A DNA stretch of 64,000 bases from Lutimaribacter saemankumensis (GCF_900100005.1 NZ_FNEB01000004.1:214343-278342), one strand, 5' to 3'; positions 44,901 through 53,854 are shown, counted from the first letter of the stretch. Numbers and translations are program-made. The notes: generated by a model not told the origin, from the sequence alone.

Positions 44901-45293
44901 ATGAAACATCTTGCATTGCTCGCCCTTGCGCTGGCCCCGATGGCCGCTCAAGCCCAGGACGCGGCGGAAGGCGCGGTTGTCTACATGCAGCGCTGCGCCA
45001 CATGCCATGGCGCCGAGGCCAAGGGGGGCGGGCCAATGGCGCCGATCCTGCTGGTGCAACCCAAGGATCTGACGCGGCTTGCGGCTGAAAACGATGGCGA
45101 TTTCCCCCTGATGCGGGTGTTGCAGCGGATCGACGGGCGTGACCCGCTGGTCAGCCACGGCAGCGACATGCCGGTCTATGGCGAGCTGTTCGAAGGCGAC
45201 GACACGGCGCTGAAGCTGCCCTCGGGGCAGCCGGTCCTGACCAGCCGCACCATTGCGGATCTCGTCGTCTTCCTGCAGGCTATCCAGCAATAA
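44901..45293 (+). CDS. Small periplasmic c-type cytochrome (second of three)
   Basis: A 130-residue mono-heme cytochrome c with a cleavable signal peptide (MKHLALLALALAPMAAQAQ) rather than a lipobox, so it should be soluble in the periplasm. Heme site CATCH near residue 33, methionine ligand in SDMPVYGELF. ATG at 44901 has ribosome-binding site AAAGGAGA and sits better than the ATG at 44883. The body (KDLTRLAAENDGDFPLMRVL) is clearly related to the neighbours, pointing to tandem duplication. Confidence 0.9.
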   Translation: MKHLALLALALAPMAAQAQDAAEGAVVYMQRCATCHGAEAKGGGPMAPILLVQPKDLTRLAAENDGDFPLMRVLQRIDGRDPLVSHGSDMPVYGELFEGDDTALKLPSGQPVLTSRTIADLVVFLQAIQQ

Positions 45294-45316
45294 GGCAGAG
45301 ACAAGGGAGCAGGAAG

Positions 45317-45718
45317 ATGCGGATGATCGCGGCGGCGGTTCTGGGGGGTGTGTTATTGGCGGCCTGTGCGGTCGAGGACATGCCCGAACCCGACGAGGGC
45401 CGCGCGCTTTTCGTGGAAAACTGCGCGATGTGCCACGGCGCCTCGGGGCGCGGCGATGGCGAGATCGCCGCCGGGCTGCGGCCCAGGCCGGCCGACCTGA
45501 CGACGATCGCCGCGCGCAATGGCGGTGCCTTCCCGCGGGCGCAGGTGCTGTCCAAGATCGACGGTTACGCGCGGTCGGACCCGCAGCAGGACATGCCGGA
45601 ATTCGGGCTGCTGCTGCGTGGTGACACCGTGCCGGTGGATGTGGGCGACGGGCAGTTTACGCCGGTGCCGCGTCCGTTGGCGGCGCTGATGACCTATCTG
45701 GAATCGATCCAGCGTTAA
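45317..45718 (+). CDS. Small c-type cytochrome, lipoprotein (third of three)
   Basis: A 133-residue mono-heme cytochrome c with lipobox LLAAC (Cys 17). Heme site CAMCH near residue 38 and ligand Met in QDMPEFGLLL. The stretch ADLTTIAARNGGAFPRAQVL repeats the first copy's ADLTGLAVRNGGAFPRDAVI very closely, so copies 1 and 3 are nearer to each other than to copy 2. Stop overlaps the convergent lipoprotein gene. Likely cotranscribed with the first two. Confidence 0.9.
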   Translation: MRMIAAAVLGGVLLAACAVEDMPEPDEGRALFVENCAMCHGASGRGDGEIAAGLRPRPADLTTIAARNGGAFPRAQVLSKIDGYARSDPQQDMPEFGLLLRGDTVPVDVGDGQFTPVPRPLAALMTYLESIQR

Positions 45719-46401
45719 CGGCAAATCCCGCGCGTTTCGGCGCCTTTCCAGGGCAGCGAAACCTTGGGCCGGCTGATCGCCCGGTCGAGCCGGTCAATCG
45801 GCATTTCCGCCCCGATCATCGCGCGCAGGCGGCCGGTGCGCGGCGCGTCGGGATCGAGCAGGCGGCAGCAGACATATTCCTCGACGATGGCGCCCTGCTG
45901 TTCGTAGCCGTAATCGAGAAAGCGCGCCTCGGTTTCGATGTCGAAGAGATAGGGATCGGGGTTGCCCGCATGTTCGCCCGCCCCCTTGAGCGGGTGATAC
46001 CCGGTGCGCTTGCGGTTCTGCCATTGCCAGACATGCACCATCTCATGCGCCATCAGTGTCGCGTCGAGCAGGTCGATCTGTTCGGGGAAATTCGCCATGA
46101 AATCATCACGATAGAGATCGCGGCGGTAAAAGACGCGGTTGAACGCCACCGCCGCGCCGGGCGAGACCGTCACGGTTTCGCCGCGCGAGGGCGGAAAGAT
46201 CCGTTCCATGCAGGTCAGGCGCGGGCGCACGGGGCGCTGATAGGTGAACGAGCCCGCGATCAGCCCGTCGTGAAACCGCACCCGCGCAGGGTTCACCTCG
46301 TCGCCATGGATGGCGCGGGCAAAGGCGATCTCGTTTTCCGTCATCGGCCGCCCGCAGGCGGCAAGGAGCATCAGAAGGGCGGTGAGGATCAGGGCGCGCA
46401 T
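45715..46401 (-). CDS. Lipoprotein with HExxH motif, metallopeptidase-like
   Basis: A 228-residue predicted lipoprotein (signal MRALILTALLMLLAAC, lipobox LAAC). Near residue 130 is LMAHEMVHVWQWQNRKRTGY: H-E-x-x-H followed by V-W-Q, as in the DUF4157/eCIS-core-like and other zincin-like putative metallopeptidases. A later Glu region FDIETEARFLDYGYEQQG could give the third zinc ligand. Also carries CMERIFPP and YVCCRL cysteines. No proven enzyme function. Convergent and overlapping by four bases with the third cytochrome gene. Confidence 0.75.
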   Translation of the reverse strand: MRALILTALLMLLAACGRPMTENEIAFARAIHGDEVNPARVRFHDGLIAGSFTYQRPVRPRLTCMERIFPPSRGETVTVSPGAAVAFNRVFYRRDLYRDDFMANFPEQIDLLDATLMAHEMVHVWQWQNRKRTGYHPLKGAGEHAGNPDPYLFDIETEARFLDYGYEQQGAIVEEYVCCRLLDPDAPRTGRLRAMIGAEMPIDRLDRAISRPKVSLPWKGAETRGICR

Positions 46402-46650
46402 GGGGGATTTAGAGCGCGTGTTCGGACGCGGCGCAAGGGAAAGGATGTGTCGTTGGCGGTGCCGTGCGGTGGCCAGACCGCAGGATGGCGATCCAACGGT
46501 GGTTGGGGGCACTTTATGGCCGCCACATCCGCAAGAGGTTTGATCGGGGCGCTGGTGGTGGCCAAATCGCCAGCCCGGGGGGCGGTCTGGCGATCGCGCG
46601 GCGGCGCGCTTTGCGCGCCTTGATTCCGCGCTGGAATTCCATTTCAACAA
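46402..46650. other. Intergenic stretch with two adjacent hairpins
   Basis: No credible gene. Two perfect hairpins lie side by side: ATCGCCAG / CTGGCGAT (46566-46594, 13-base loop) and GGCGCGC / GCGCGCC (46603-46619, TTT loop). After about 46620 the composition turns AT-rich and merges with the small gene that follows parE. Confidence 0.5.
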
Positions 46651-46842
46651 TTATGCGGATGAGCCACTTTGATTTGATGTCATTATCTCAAGTTCTTTTG
46701 CAATTTGAACTCTTGCTAGCTGGAAAATACCTTTCTCGTTGCACATTGGACAAATGCAAGCAACCGCGGTGGGAATGAACTTTCCGTTCTCGTGCCTTGT
46801 AGAGCCACGAAACTCCGCTTTAATTTTGGCGGATTTACTCAA
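46651..46842 (-). CDS. Possible small protein coupled to parE
   Basis: A 63-residue reading frame starting at TTG 46842, which overlaps the TGA of parE on the same strand. The product begins SKSAKIKAEFRGSTRHENGK and contains CICPMC, the only cysteine cluster, a possible metal-binding knuckle, then EKGIFQLARVQIAKELEI. The AT-rich patch matches the frame's extent almost exactly, unlike its GC-rich surroundings. No family recognised. It may be an acquired small gene or a chance frame. Confidence 0.4.
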   Translation of the reverse strand: MSKSAKIKAEFRGSTRHENGKFIPTAVACICPMCNEKGIFQLARVQIAKELEIMTSNQSGSSA

Positions 46843-48797
46843 ACATCCAACTCCTCGACGAACCGCGCGTTCTCCTGGATGTACTGGAACCGCAGTTCCG
46901 GTTTTTTCCCCATCAGCCGTTCCACGAGGTCGCCGGTTTCGCCGGGCTCGTCCTCGTCTATGGTGACGCGGATCAGCTTGCGGGTGGCCGGGTCCATCGT
47001 GGTTTCCTTGAGATCCTTGGCGTCCATCTCGCCCAGGCCCTTGAAGCGTTGCACGTCGATCTTGCCCTTGCCGCCCAGGCCCTTTTTCAGCCGTTCCTCT
47101 TTCGCCGCGTCGTCCGAGACATACATCCGGCGCGCGCCCTGCGTCAGCCGGTAGAGCGGCGGGCAGGCGAGGTAGAGATGCCCGGCATCGATCATCGGGC
47201 GCATCTGGGTGAAGAAGAACGTCATCAGCAGCGACGCGATATGCGCGCCGTCGACATCGGCGTCGGTCATGATGATGATCTTGTCATAGCGCAGGTCGTC
47301 GATGTTGAACTTGGTGCCCAGCCCCACGCCAAGCGCCTGGGTCAGGTCGCTGATCTCGGCATTGGTGCCGAGTTTCGAGCTTGCCGCGCCCAGCACGTTC
47401 AGGATCTTGCCGCGCAGCGGCAAGAGCGCCTGCATCTTGCGGTCGCGCGCCATCTTGGCCGACCCGCCCGCGCTGTCGCCCTCGACGATGAACAGCTCGG
47501 TGCCTTCGCGGGAGGTGGCCGAACAATCGACCAGCTTGCCGGGCAGGCGCAGTTTCTTGGTGGCGGACTTGCGCTGGGTTTCCTTTTCCTGCTTGCGGCG
47601 CAGCCGTTCCTCGGCCCGCAGCACGAGGAAATCGAGGATCGCGCCGGCCGATTTCGTATCGGCCGCCAGCCAGTTGTCGAAATGGTCGCGCACCGCGTTT
47701 TCGACCAGTTTCTGCGCCTCGGTCGTGGCCAGCCGGTCCTTTGTCTGGCCCACGAATTCGGGTTCGCGGATAAAGCATGACACCAGCGCGCAGCCGCCGG
47801 TCGTCAGGTCTTCGCGGGTGATCTGGGCGGCCTTGCGGTTGTTGACCAGCTCGCCATAGGCGCGGATGCCTTTGAGGATCGCGGCCCAGAACCCGGCCTC
47901 GTGCGTGCCGCCTTCGGGGGTGGGGACGGTGTTACAGTAGGATTGGATGAACCCGTCGCGCGAGGGCGTCCAGTTGATCGCCCATTCGACCTTGCCGGGG
48001 GTGTTGAATTTCTCCTGGAAATCGACGGTGCCGGCAAAGGGCGCCTCGGCATAGGTAGAGGCGCCGCCCAGGGTTTCGCGCAGGTAATCTGCCAGCCCGC
48101 CGGGAAAGTGGAACGTGGCCTCGGTCGGGGTTTCGCCATCCTCGATCGCGGATTTCCAGCGGATTTCGACGCCCGAGAACAGGTAGGCCTTGGAGCGCAC
48201 CATCTTGAACAGGCGCGCGGGCTTGAACCGGTGCGAGCCGAAGATCTGTTCATCGGCGTGGAAGGTCACGGTGGTGCCGCGGCGGTTGGGGGCCTGGCCC
48301 AGCTTTTCCACCGGACCCAGCGGGATGCCGCGGGAAAAGCGCTGTTCGAACAATTCGCGGTTGCGCGCGACCTGCACGACCATCGAATCCGACAGCGCGT
48401 TCACGACCGACGCGCCAACCCCGTGCAGGCCGCCCGATGTCTGGTAGGCCTTGCCGCTGAATTTCCCGCCCGCGTGCAGCGTGCAGAGGATCACCTCGAG
48501 CGCGGATTTGTCGGGGAATTTGGGGTGCGGATCGACGGGGATGCCGCGGCCGTTGTCGCGGATGGTGATGGCATAGTCGTCGTGGAGTTCGATCTCGATG
48601 CGGTTGGCGTGGCCGGCCACGGCCTCGTCCATCGAGTTGTCGAGCACCTCGGCCACGAGGTGGTGCAGCGCGCGTTCGTCGGTGCCGCCGATATACATGC
48701 CGGGGCGTTTGCGGACAGGCTCCAGCCCTTCGAGCACCTCGATCGAAGAGGCGTCATAATCGGTGGGCTCGGTCGGGGACAGAAGGTCGTCGGCCAT
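46839..48797 (-). CDS. parE: DNA topoisomerase IV subunit B
   Basis: A 652-residue type IIA topoisomerase B subunit, which with ParC decatenates daughter chromosomes using ATP. GHKL ATPase: IEVLEGLEPVRKRPGMYIGG and HLVAEVLDNSMDEAVAGHA (catalytic Glu region, Asn), GLHGVGASVVNALS. Toprim: LFIVEGDSAGGSAKMARDRK and MTDADVDGAHIASLLM. The length, without the extra GyrB insertion, and the T-E-P-T-D-Y-D-A opening fit ParE rather than GyrB. It stands alone on the minus strand, with a possible small coupled gene after its stop. Confidence 0.95.
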   Translation of the reverse strand: MADDLLSPTEPTDYDASSIEVLEGLEPVRKRPGMYIGGTDERALHHLVAEVLDNSMDEAVAGHANRIEIELHDDYAITIRDNGRGIPVDPHPKFPDKSALEVILCTLHAGGKFSGKAYQTSGGLHGVGASVVNALSDSMVVQVARNRELFEQRFSRGIPLGPVEKLGQAPNRRGTTVTFHADEQIFGSHRFKPARLFKMVRSKAYLFSGVEIRWKSAIEDGETPTEATFHFPGGLADYLRETLGGASTYAEAPFAGTVDFQEKFNTPGKVEWAINWTPSRDGFIQSYCNTVPTPEGGTHEAGFWAAILKGIRAYGELVNNRKAAQITREDLTTGGCALVSCFIREPEFVGQTKDRLATTEAQKLVENAVRDHFDNWLAADTKSAGAILDFLVLRAEERLRRKQEKETQRKSATKKLRLPGKLVDCSATSREGTELFIVEGDSAGGSAKMARDRKMQALLPLRGKILNVLGAASSKLGTNAEISDLTQALGVGLGTKFNIDDLRYDKIIIMTDADVDGAHIASLLMTFFFTQMRPMIDAGHLYLACPPLYRLTQGARRMYVSDDAAKEERLKKGLGGKGKIDVQRFKGLGEMDAKDLKETTMDPATRKLIRVTIDEDEPGETGDLVERLMGKKPELRFQYIQENARFVEELDV

Positions 48798-48877
48798 GTG
48801 CTGCGCTGCTCTCTTTTGGTTGGTTGGCGCGCATTATGGCAGAGCCGGCGGGGCGGGGGAAGTGGCTGTGGCCGCGA

Positions 48878-49753
48878 TCAGCCCCGTGCGATCCAGTCGC
48901 GGATCAGGCTGGCGACAAGGGCGGGCTGCTGGTGGTGCAGCCAGTGGTCGGCATTGGCCACGTTCACGCGGGTCAGGTCGTCGCAGTAGTCTTCGAGCCC
49001 CTCGGTCGCCTCGGGCAGGAGCGCGGTGTCGTTCTCGCCCCAGATCAGCAGGTGGCGCATCGGCACGCGCAGCTTGTCATGGGGCAGGTCGGGCAGGCCG
49101 GTGGCGCGTTCGCCCGGTTTCGGCACCACCAGCGGCGAGGCGCGATACCAATTGAGCATGCCGGTCATTCGGCCCGGCCGCGCCCATTCGGCCTTGTAGG
49201 CGGCAAGCCTGTCGCCGGCCAGCCAGGACATGTCCATATGCGCGGCAAAAAGCGCCTGAAGCTTGGCGAAATCATCGGCGGCAAGGATGTCCTCGGCGCC
49301 GTCGCCGCGCAGCCAGGGGATGTATTGCGAGGCGGCGGTTTGCGCCCCGCCTGCGGCCAGCGCGCGCTGGAACGGAGCGGGATGGACGCCGTTCATGATG
49401 ATCAGGCGCGACACCAGGTGCGGGTGGAACATCGCCAGCCCATAGGCCACGGCCGCGCCCCAGTCGTGGCCCAGCACGATGACCGGGGCGCCGATCTGTT
49501 CGATCAGTGCCGCCATGTCGCCCACCAGCTTTCCGTTGGCATAGTCGCGCACATCCTGCGGGGCCCAACTTTGGCCGAAGCCGCGCTGGTCGGGGGCGAC
49601 TATGCGGAAATCGGGCAGGTGCCCGGCCAGGTCGGACCAGGCGCCGCCATATTCGGGAAAGCCGTGCAGGGCCAGGATGACCGGCGCATCCGCCGGCCCC
49701 CATTCGTACAGGTGAAACTCCTGCCCTTTCAGGCGGGTGGTGTGTTCCTGCAT
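48878..49753 (-). CDS. Alpha/beta hydrolase, epoxide hydrolase/haloalkane dehalogenase-like
   Basis: A 291-residue alpha/beta hydrolase. The nucleophile elbow is GHDWGAAVAYGLA near residue 95, with Asp rather than Ser as nucleophile, the arrangement of epoxide hydrolases and haloalkane dehalogenases. Oxyanion-hole strand LALHGFPEYGGAWSDL, Asp-acid region LLIWGENDTALLPEATEG and the catalytic His in VANADHWLHHQQP are in order. Cytosolic. Starts at ATG 49753, overlapping the TGA of the upstream hydrolase gene, or at 49756. Substrate unknown. Confidence 0.87.
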   Translation of the reverse strand: MQEHTTRLKGQEFHLYEWGPADAPVILALHGFPEYGGAWSDLAGHLPDFRIVAPDQRGFGQSWAPQDVRDYANGKLVGDMAALIEQIGAPVIVLGHDWGAAVAYGLAMFHPHLVSRLIIMNGVHPAPFQRALAAGGAQTAASQYIPWLRGDGAEDILAADDFAKLQALFAAHMDMSWLAGDRLAAYKAEWARPGRMTGMLNWYRASPLVVPKPGERATGLPDLPHDKLRVPMRHLLIWGENDTALLPEATEGLEDYCDDLTRVNVANADHWLHHQQPALVASLIRDWIARG

Positions 49754-51036
49754 CATTCCCCCTTTGCACGGCTTTCGAAGCGCAGGCCCGCCGCCGTGCG
49801 CGCATCGAACCCCGCCCAATAGCTGTGGTCGTCCTTTTCGCTGCCCTCCTCGTTCAGGGAAACCTGGCCTTCTTCGGCGTATTCCACCAGATCGAAATAT
49901 CGCGCCATGTCGTCATCGCCCTTGAGGTGCAGATCCATGAAGGCGGTGGCGAAATGCTGGGTGACGTTGTTCATGCGCACGGTGTCCCAGACCGCGTCGG
50001 CATAGTGATCGAAGGGCATGAAATCGAGGATCCCGGTATCCTGCCATGCCTCGGCCGGGGCGGGGATCGGGGCGGCGGCGTTGTGATTGGCGCCGATGAA
50101 GGTCAGCAGGTGCCGGTCGGTTCCGGTGGCCTGTTCGAAGATCTGGCGCATCGCCGGATAGGACGATACGTCATCCACCGATCCGGCCATCAGTAGCGTG
50201 GGTTTGCGCAGGCCCGTCAGCCCGGTTTGGTCCCAGAAATTATAGTTCTTGCCCCAGGGGCCGATGGCGATGATGGCCTTGACCCGGTCGTCGATCAGCC
50301 CTTCGTGGCTGTCGGTGCCTGCCTGGTTGGCGGACAGCAGCCCCTTGGGCGTGCCCCAGCTGTAGTCCACCGCCTGCTGCGTGACGCCCGCGCCGCCAAA
50401 GATCAGCGCGCCATAGCCACCCATGGAATAGCCGATCACCCCGGTTGTCGCGGTGTCGGTGATCGCGCCCAGCGGGCCGTCCAGCTCGGCCATGAAGTCG
50501 ATCACCGCGCGCTGATCCCAGGGCCGGTTGTAAAGCGTCGAGCCGAACGCCGCCTGATCGGAATAGGTGCTGTCGGCGTGATCCAGCGACACGGTGACAT
50601 ATCCCTTGGAGGCCAGGTTCTCGCCCAGGTGGGACATCAGGAAGCGGTTGCCGGGATAGCCGTGGCTGATGACGATCAGCGGAAACGACCCTTCGGCCGG
50701 GTCGGCATCGCGTGCGGCGCGGCCATGCAGCGTGGTCGCGGTCTGCCCGTCGCGGATCACCGTGTCATAGGTGCCGCCCGGTTCAGTGCCTTCGGCGGCG
50801 GGATACCAGATCTCGACCGTGTAGGGCCGGTCGTATTCCGGGGTCGCATCGTCCGTGACGTTCAGGATGTCGATCCGGCCCGGCACGGTGAAGGACATTT
50901 CACGCACACCCACCGGGTAGGCACCATAGGGGCTGAGGGCCGGGGCGTCGGGGCGGATCGTGTCGATGCGGTTCTCTGCCATTGCGGACCCTGCGGCAAT
51001 CGCCAGCGCAAGGCCGGCTGTCGTGAGTTTGATCAT
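49753..51036 (-). CDS. Exported alpha/beta hydrolase (dienelactone hydrolase/PAF-acetylhydrolase-like)
   Basis: A 427-residue exported hydrolase. Signal peptide MIKLTTAGLALAIAAGSAMA, cleaved before ENRID. Nucleophile elbow GYSMGGYGALIFGG near residue 195 carries Ser; the oxyanion strand is PLIVISHGYPGNRFLMSHLG, and the catalytic His is probably in ANHNAAAPIP. The strand order and long insert resemble dienelactone hydrolase or platelet-activating-factor acetylhydrolase-like lipases. ATG at 51036 has GAGGAGGAAGAG purines just upstream. It overlaps the cytosolic hydrolase gene. Confidence 0.87.
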   Translation of the reverse strand: MIKLTTAGLALAIAAGSAMAENRIDTIRPDAPALSPYGAYPVGVREMSFTVPGRIDILNVTDDATPEYDRPYTVEIWYPAAEGTEPGGTYDTVIRDGQTATTLHGRAARDADPAEGSFPLIVISHGYPGNRFLMSHLGENLASKGYVTVSLDHADSTYSDQAAFGSTLYNRPWDQRAVIDFMAELDGPLGAITDTATTGVIGYSMGGYGALIFGGAGVTQQAVDYSWGTPKGLLSANQAGTDSHEGLIDDRVKAIIAIGPWGKNYNFWDQTGLTGLRKPTLLMAGSVDDVSSYPAMRQIFEQATGTDRHLLTFIGANHNAAAPIPAPAEAWQDTGILDFMPFDHYADAVWDTVRMNNVTQHFATAFMDLHLKGDDDMARYFDLVEYAEEGQVSLNEEGSEKDDHSYWAGFDARTAAGLRFESRAKGE

Positions 51037-51138
51037 GGGCTCTTCCTCCTCCGTGTTGATACGCCAAGACCTAGTGCGCAAGCCCCGGTTGCCAGCCTCG
51101 CCGCCGTTTCGTCGCGTCATGGGGCCGATTGCGCGGGG

Positions 51139-51152
51139 TTGACCGGGATCAA
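51139..51152 (+). promoter_or_regulatory. FNR/FnrL-box-like site before ppk2
   Basis: TTGACCGGGATCAA matches TTGAT-N4-ATCAA except for C at the fifth base, and keeps the extended C-NN-G centre. It ends 53 bases before the ppk2 ATG, almost the same distance as the box before the cytochrome genes (57). The parallel spacing of both sites makes chance less attractive, but neither has been tested. Confidence 0.5.
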
Positions 51153-51205
51153 GGCGCGGTTGTGGGCGGTGGGGTAAGATTGCGTAGTTCAAAAAGGAGA
51201 CGCGC

Positions 51206-52177
51206 ATGACCGCAGCCGAAACCAAGATCAAGCCGCAGGCCGAAAAGGCCAATTCGAAATCCGCGCCCGCTGCGGTAGATGCGGTCGCGGCCGTCGATCA
51301 AAAGCCGCCGCGCCGGCGCTGGCCTTCGCCCGAAGAGGTGCGCCGCGCCTTCGAGAGCGGCGAATACCCGTATCAGGACCGCATGTCGCGCCGCGCCTAC
51401 GAGGCGCAAAAGGCCAAGCTGCAGGCCGAGTTGCTGAAGGTGCAGCTCTGGACACAGGAAACGGGGCAGAAATTCGTGCTGCTGTTCGAAGGGCGCGATG
51501 CGGCGGGCAAGGGCGGCACGATCAAGCGCTTTACCGAGCACCTGAATCCGCGCACCGCGCGCGTCGTCGCGTTGAACAAACCCACCGAGGAAGAGCGCGG
51601 GCAATGGTATTTTCAACGCTATATCAATCACCTGCCGACTGCCGGCGAGATGGTTCTGTATGACCGCAGCTGGTACAACCGCGCCGGTGTCGAGCGGGTG
51701 ATGGGGTTCTGCGAGCCCAATGAATACCTGGAATTCATGCGTCAGACGCCGGAACTGGAGAGGATGCTGGTGCGCTCGGGCATCCAGCTATACAAATACT
51801 GGTTCTCGGTCACGCAGGACGAACAGCGCGCGCGGTTCCAAAGCCGCGAAACCGACCCCCTGAAACAGTGGAAGCTGAGCCCGATCGACAAGGCGAGCCT
51901 GGACAAGTGGGACGATTACACCGAGGCGAAGGAGGCGATGTTCTTTTACACCGACACCGCCGATGCGCCCTGGACCATCGTCAAGTCGAACGACAAGAAA
52001 CGCGCGCGGCTGAACTGCATGCTGCATTTCCTGTCCACGATCGACTATCCCGGCAAGGATCTGAAGATCGCCCACGCGCCCGACCCTCTGATCGTGGGGC
52101 AGGCGGGCCATGTGATCCACCGCGCCGATCACATATTGGGGTCGGCTTTGCATCCCGATCAGCGCAAGGTGCGGTGA
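51206..52177 (+). CDS. ppk2: Polyphosphate kinase 2
   Basis: A 323-residue PPK2-family kinase, which uses polyphosphate to phosphorylate nucleotides (commonly GDP or ADP to the triphosphate). Walker A is LLFEGRDAAGKGGTIKRFTE near residue 95, the lid/base motifs PRTARVVALNKPTEEERGQW YFQRYINHLP and EMVLYDRSWYNRAGVERVMG are intact, with the Asp-Arg-Ser Walker B region. The extended N-terminus (Ala/Pro/Lys-rich, residues 1-35) is probably disordered. PPK2 gives energy from stored polyphosphate and complements ppk1 at 35 kb. Confidence 0.95.
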   Translation: MTAAETKIKPQAEKANSKSAPAAVDAVAAVDQKPPRRRWPSPEEVRRAFESGEYPYQDRMSRRAYEAQKAKLQAELLKVQLWTQETGQKFVLLFEGRDAAGKGGTIKRFTEHLNPRTARVVALNKPTEEERGQWYFQRYINHLPTAGEMVLYDRSWYNRAGVERVMGFCEPNEYLEFMRQTPELERMLVRSGIQLYKYWFSVTQDEQRARFQSRETDPLKQWKLSPIDKASLDKWDDYTEAKEAMFFYTDTADAPWTIVKSNDKKRARLNCMLHFLSTIDYPGKDLKIAHAPDPLIVGQAGHVIHRADHILGSALHPDQRKVR

Positions 52178-52180
52178 TGC

Positions 52181-52212
52181 GGATAGCGGGCGGTATCTTG
52201 CCGCCCGCATCC
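52181..52212 (+). terminator. Hairpin after ppk2
   Basis: GCGGGCGG / CCGCCCGC (8-bp stem, 7-base loop) flanked by GGAT / ATCC, beginning four bases after the ppk2 stop. No T-run follows. Likely ends or stabilises the ppk2 transcript. Confidence 0.45.
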
Positions 52213-52266
52213 TTCGCGGCAAGATGGCCATTTGCGCCGCTGCAGGATTGCGGCTAATCCCGTTGC

Positions 52267-52893
52267 ATGGCCCGCTTTTTCCATATCACGGCGTTCCTGA
52301 CCGCTGCGTTTTCGCCCACGATCGGCGCGGCGCATCCGCATATCTTCGTCGATACGGCGCTGCATGTGGTCACCGATGATGCGGGCCGCATCAGTGGCGT
52401 CGAGGTGCATTGGAGCTATGACGAGCTTTACAGCCTGCTGGTGCTGGAGGACATGGAGCTTGACGGCGATTACGATGGCAAGCTGACCGAGGCAGAACTG
52501 CAGGCGCTGGACGGGTTCGACCTGCAATGGGTCGAAGGGTTCGCAGGCGATCTTTATGCGACGGTGGGCGGAGAGGGCGTGACGCTTGGCGCGCCCGAAG
52601 GGCGGGGCACGAGCTTCGAGAACGGCAAGATCACCACCCGCCATTTCCGGCCCGTGTCCGGTGGCGGGGCCGAGCTGATCCTGCGCGCCTATGACCCGAC
52701 ATTCTACACCGCCTATGACCTGACGGGCGGCGTGCACGCGCCCGAAGGCTGCGACGTTCGGATCGAAAAGCCCGACCTCGATGCCGCCTATGCGGCGGTC
52801 GAGGCCGCGCTGGAGGACATGCCGCCCGATCCCGACGACTATCCCGAAGTGGGCGATCTTTTCGCCGATACGGTGCGCGTGACATGCGAATAG
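52267..52893 (+). CDS. DUF1007 family protein, exported
   Basis: A 208-residue exported protein of family DUF1007, often paired with RcnA/NicO-type metal exporters. A signal peptide ([20 protein letters not shown]) is followed by [20 protein letters not shown], the conserved A-H-P-H-x-F metal-binding-looking start after cleavage. Later [19 protein letters not shown] and [17 protein letters not shown] are typical of the family. Its role may be periplasmic metal delivery, but this is not shown. It overlaps the next gene by ten bases. Confidence 0.88.
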   Translation: MARFFHITAFLTAAFSPTIGAAHPHIFVDTALHVVTDDAGRISGVEVHWSYDELYSLLVLEDMELDGDYDGKLTEAELQALDGFDLQWVEGFAGDLYATVGGEGVTLGAPEGRGTSFENGKITTRHFRPVSGGGAELILRAYDPTFYTAYDLTGGVHAPEGCDVRIEKPDLDAAYAAVEAALEDMPPDPDDYPEVGDLFADTVRVTCE

Positions 52894-53789
52894 CGGTGTT
52901 CGGTGCGCTGGCCGCGATCCTGGCCCTGGCCGTCTGGCTGTGGCCGATGGGGGGCATGGATGACGTGTCGCGCTGGGCGGCGCAGGGTCAGCGCGACGTT
53001 CAGAACGCGATGGCGGGGCTGCTCAGGCGCCTGCGCGGCGGCGATCCGGCGGCGCTGGGCGGGTTGCTGGGCATGTGTTTCGCCTACGGGTTCTTTCACG
53101 CGGCAGGCCCCGGCCATGGCAAGCTGCTGATCGGCGGCTATGGCGTCGGGCGCCGGGTGCCGGTGATGCGCCTGTCGGTTCTCGCCGTGGCGTCGAGCCT
53201 GGCACAGGCAGCAAGCGCCATCGCGATGGTCTATGCCGGGGTGCTGGTGCTGGACCTCACGCGCAACCAGATGGTCGACACGGCCGAGCGGGTTCTGGCG
53301 CCGGCCAGCTATGTCATGGTTGCGCTGGTCGGGCTTTGGCTGCTGTTTCGCGGTGCGCGCCGGCTCTGGTGGGGGCGCGCGGCTGCGCATACCCATGATC
53401 ATCACGATCACGGGGATGGCGAGGCTTGCGATTGCGGCCATGCCCACGGGCCCACGCCCGAACAGGCGGCCGAGGTCCATTCGCTGCGCGATGCGCTGGT
53501 GCTGATCGCCGCGGTGGCAGTGCGCCCCTGTACCGGGGCGTTGTTCGTGCTGATCCTGACATGGCAGATGGATATCCGCATGGCGGGCATCCTGGGTGCG
53601 CTCGCGATGGGGCTGGGCACCGCCAGCGTGACTGTCGCGGTGGCAATCCTGTCGGCGATCCTGCGCGAGGGCACGCTGATGCAGATCGGTGGCGGCGCGC
53701 GCAGCCTGCGCGCGCTGTCCCTGATCGAGATCGCGGCGGGTGCGGTTGTCGCCGTCGTCGCGCTGCAATTGGCGCTGGCCGCGCTCTAG
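52884..53789 (+). CDS. Nickel/cobalt (NicO/RcnA-like) transporter
   Basis: A 301-residue inner-membrane transporter of the NicO superfamily, exporting Ni2+/Co2+ or other metal ions. [20 protein letters not shown] (the conserved H-A/x-x-G-P-G-H-G-K motif) lies near residue 75. A His/Asp-rich cytosolic loop ([20 protein letters not shown]) sits between helices near residue 180, a metal-sensing or binding loop. The C-terminal [20 protein letters not shown] completes the family pattern. Cotranscribed with the DUF1007 gene. Confidence 0.9.
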   Translation: MRIAVFGALAAILALAVWLWPMGGMDDVSRWAAQGQRDVQNAMAGLLRRLRGGDPAALGGLLGMCFAYGFFHAAGPGHGKLLIGGYGVGRRVPVMRLSVLAVASSLAQAASAIAMVYAGVLVLDLTRNQMVDTAERVLAPASYVMVALVGLWLLFRGARRLWWGRAAAHTHDHHDHGDGEACDCGHAHGPTPEQAAEVHSLRDALVLIAAVAVRPCTGALFVLILTWQMDIRMAGILGALAMGLGTASVTVAVAILSAILREGTLMQIGGGARSLRALSLIEIAAGAVVAVVALQLALAAL

Positions 53790-53854
53790 CACCCGCTTGC
53801 CATTCCTTGCGGCTTCGTCCGATAGTCGGTCGGACGCATCGAAGGAGCCTTCCC

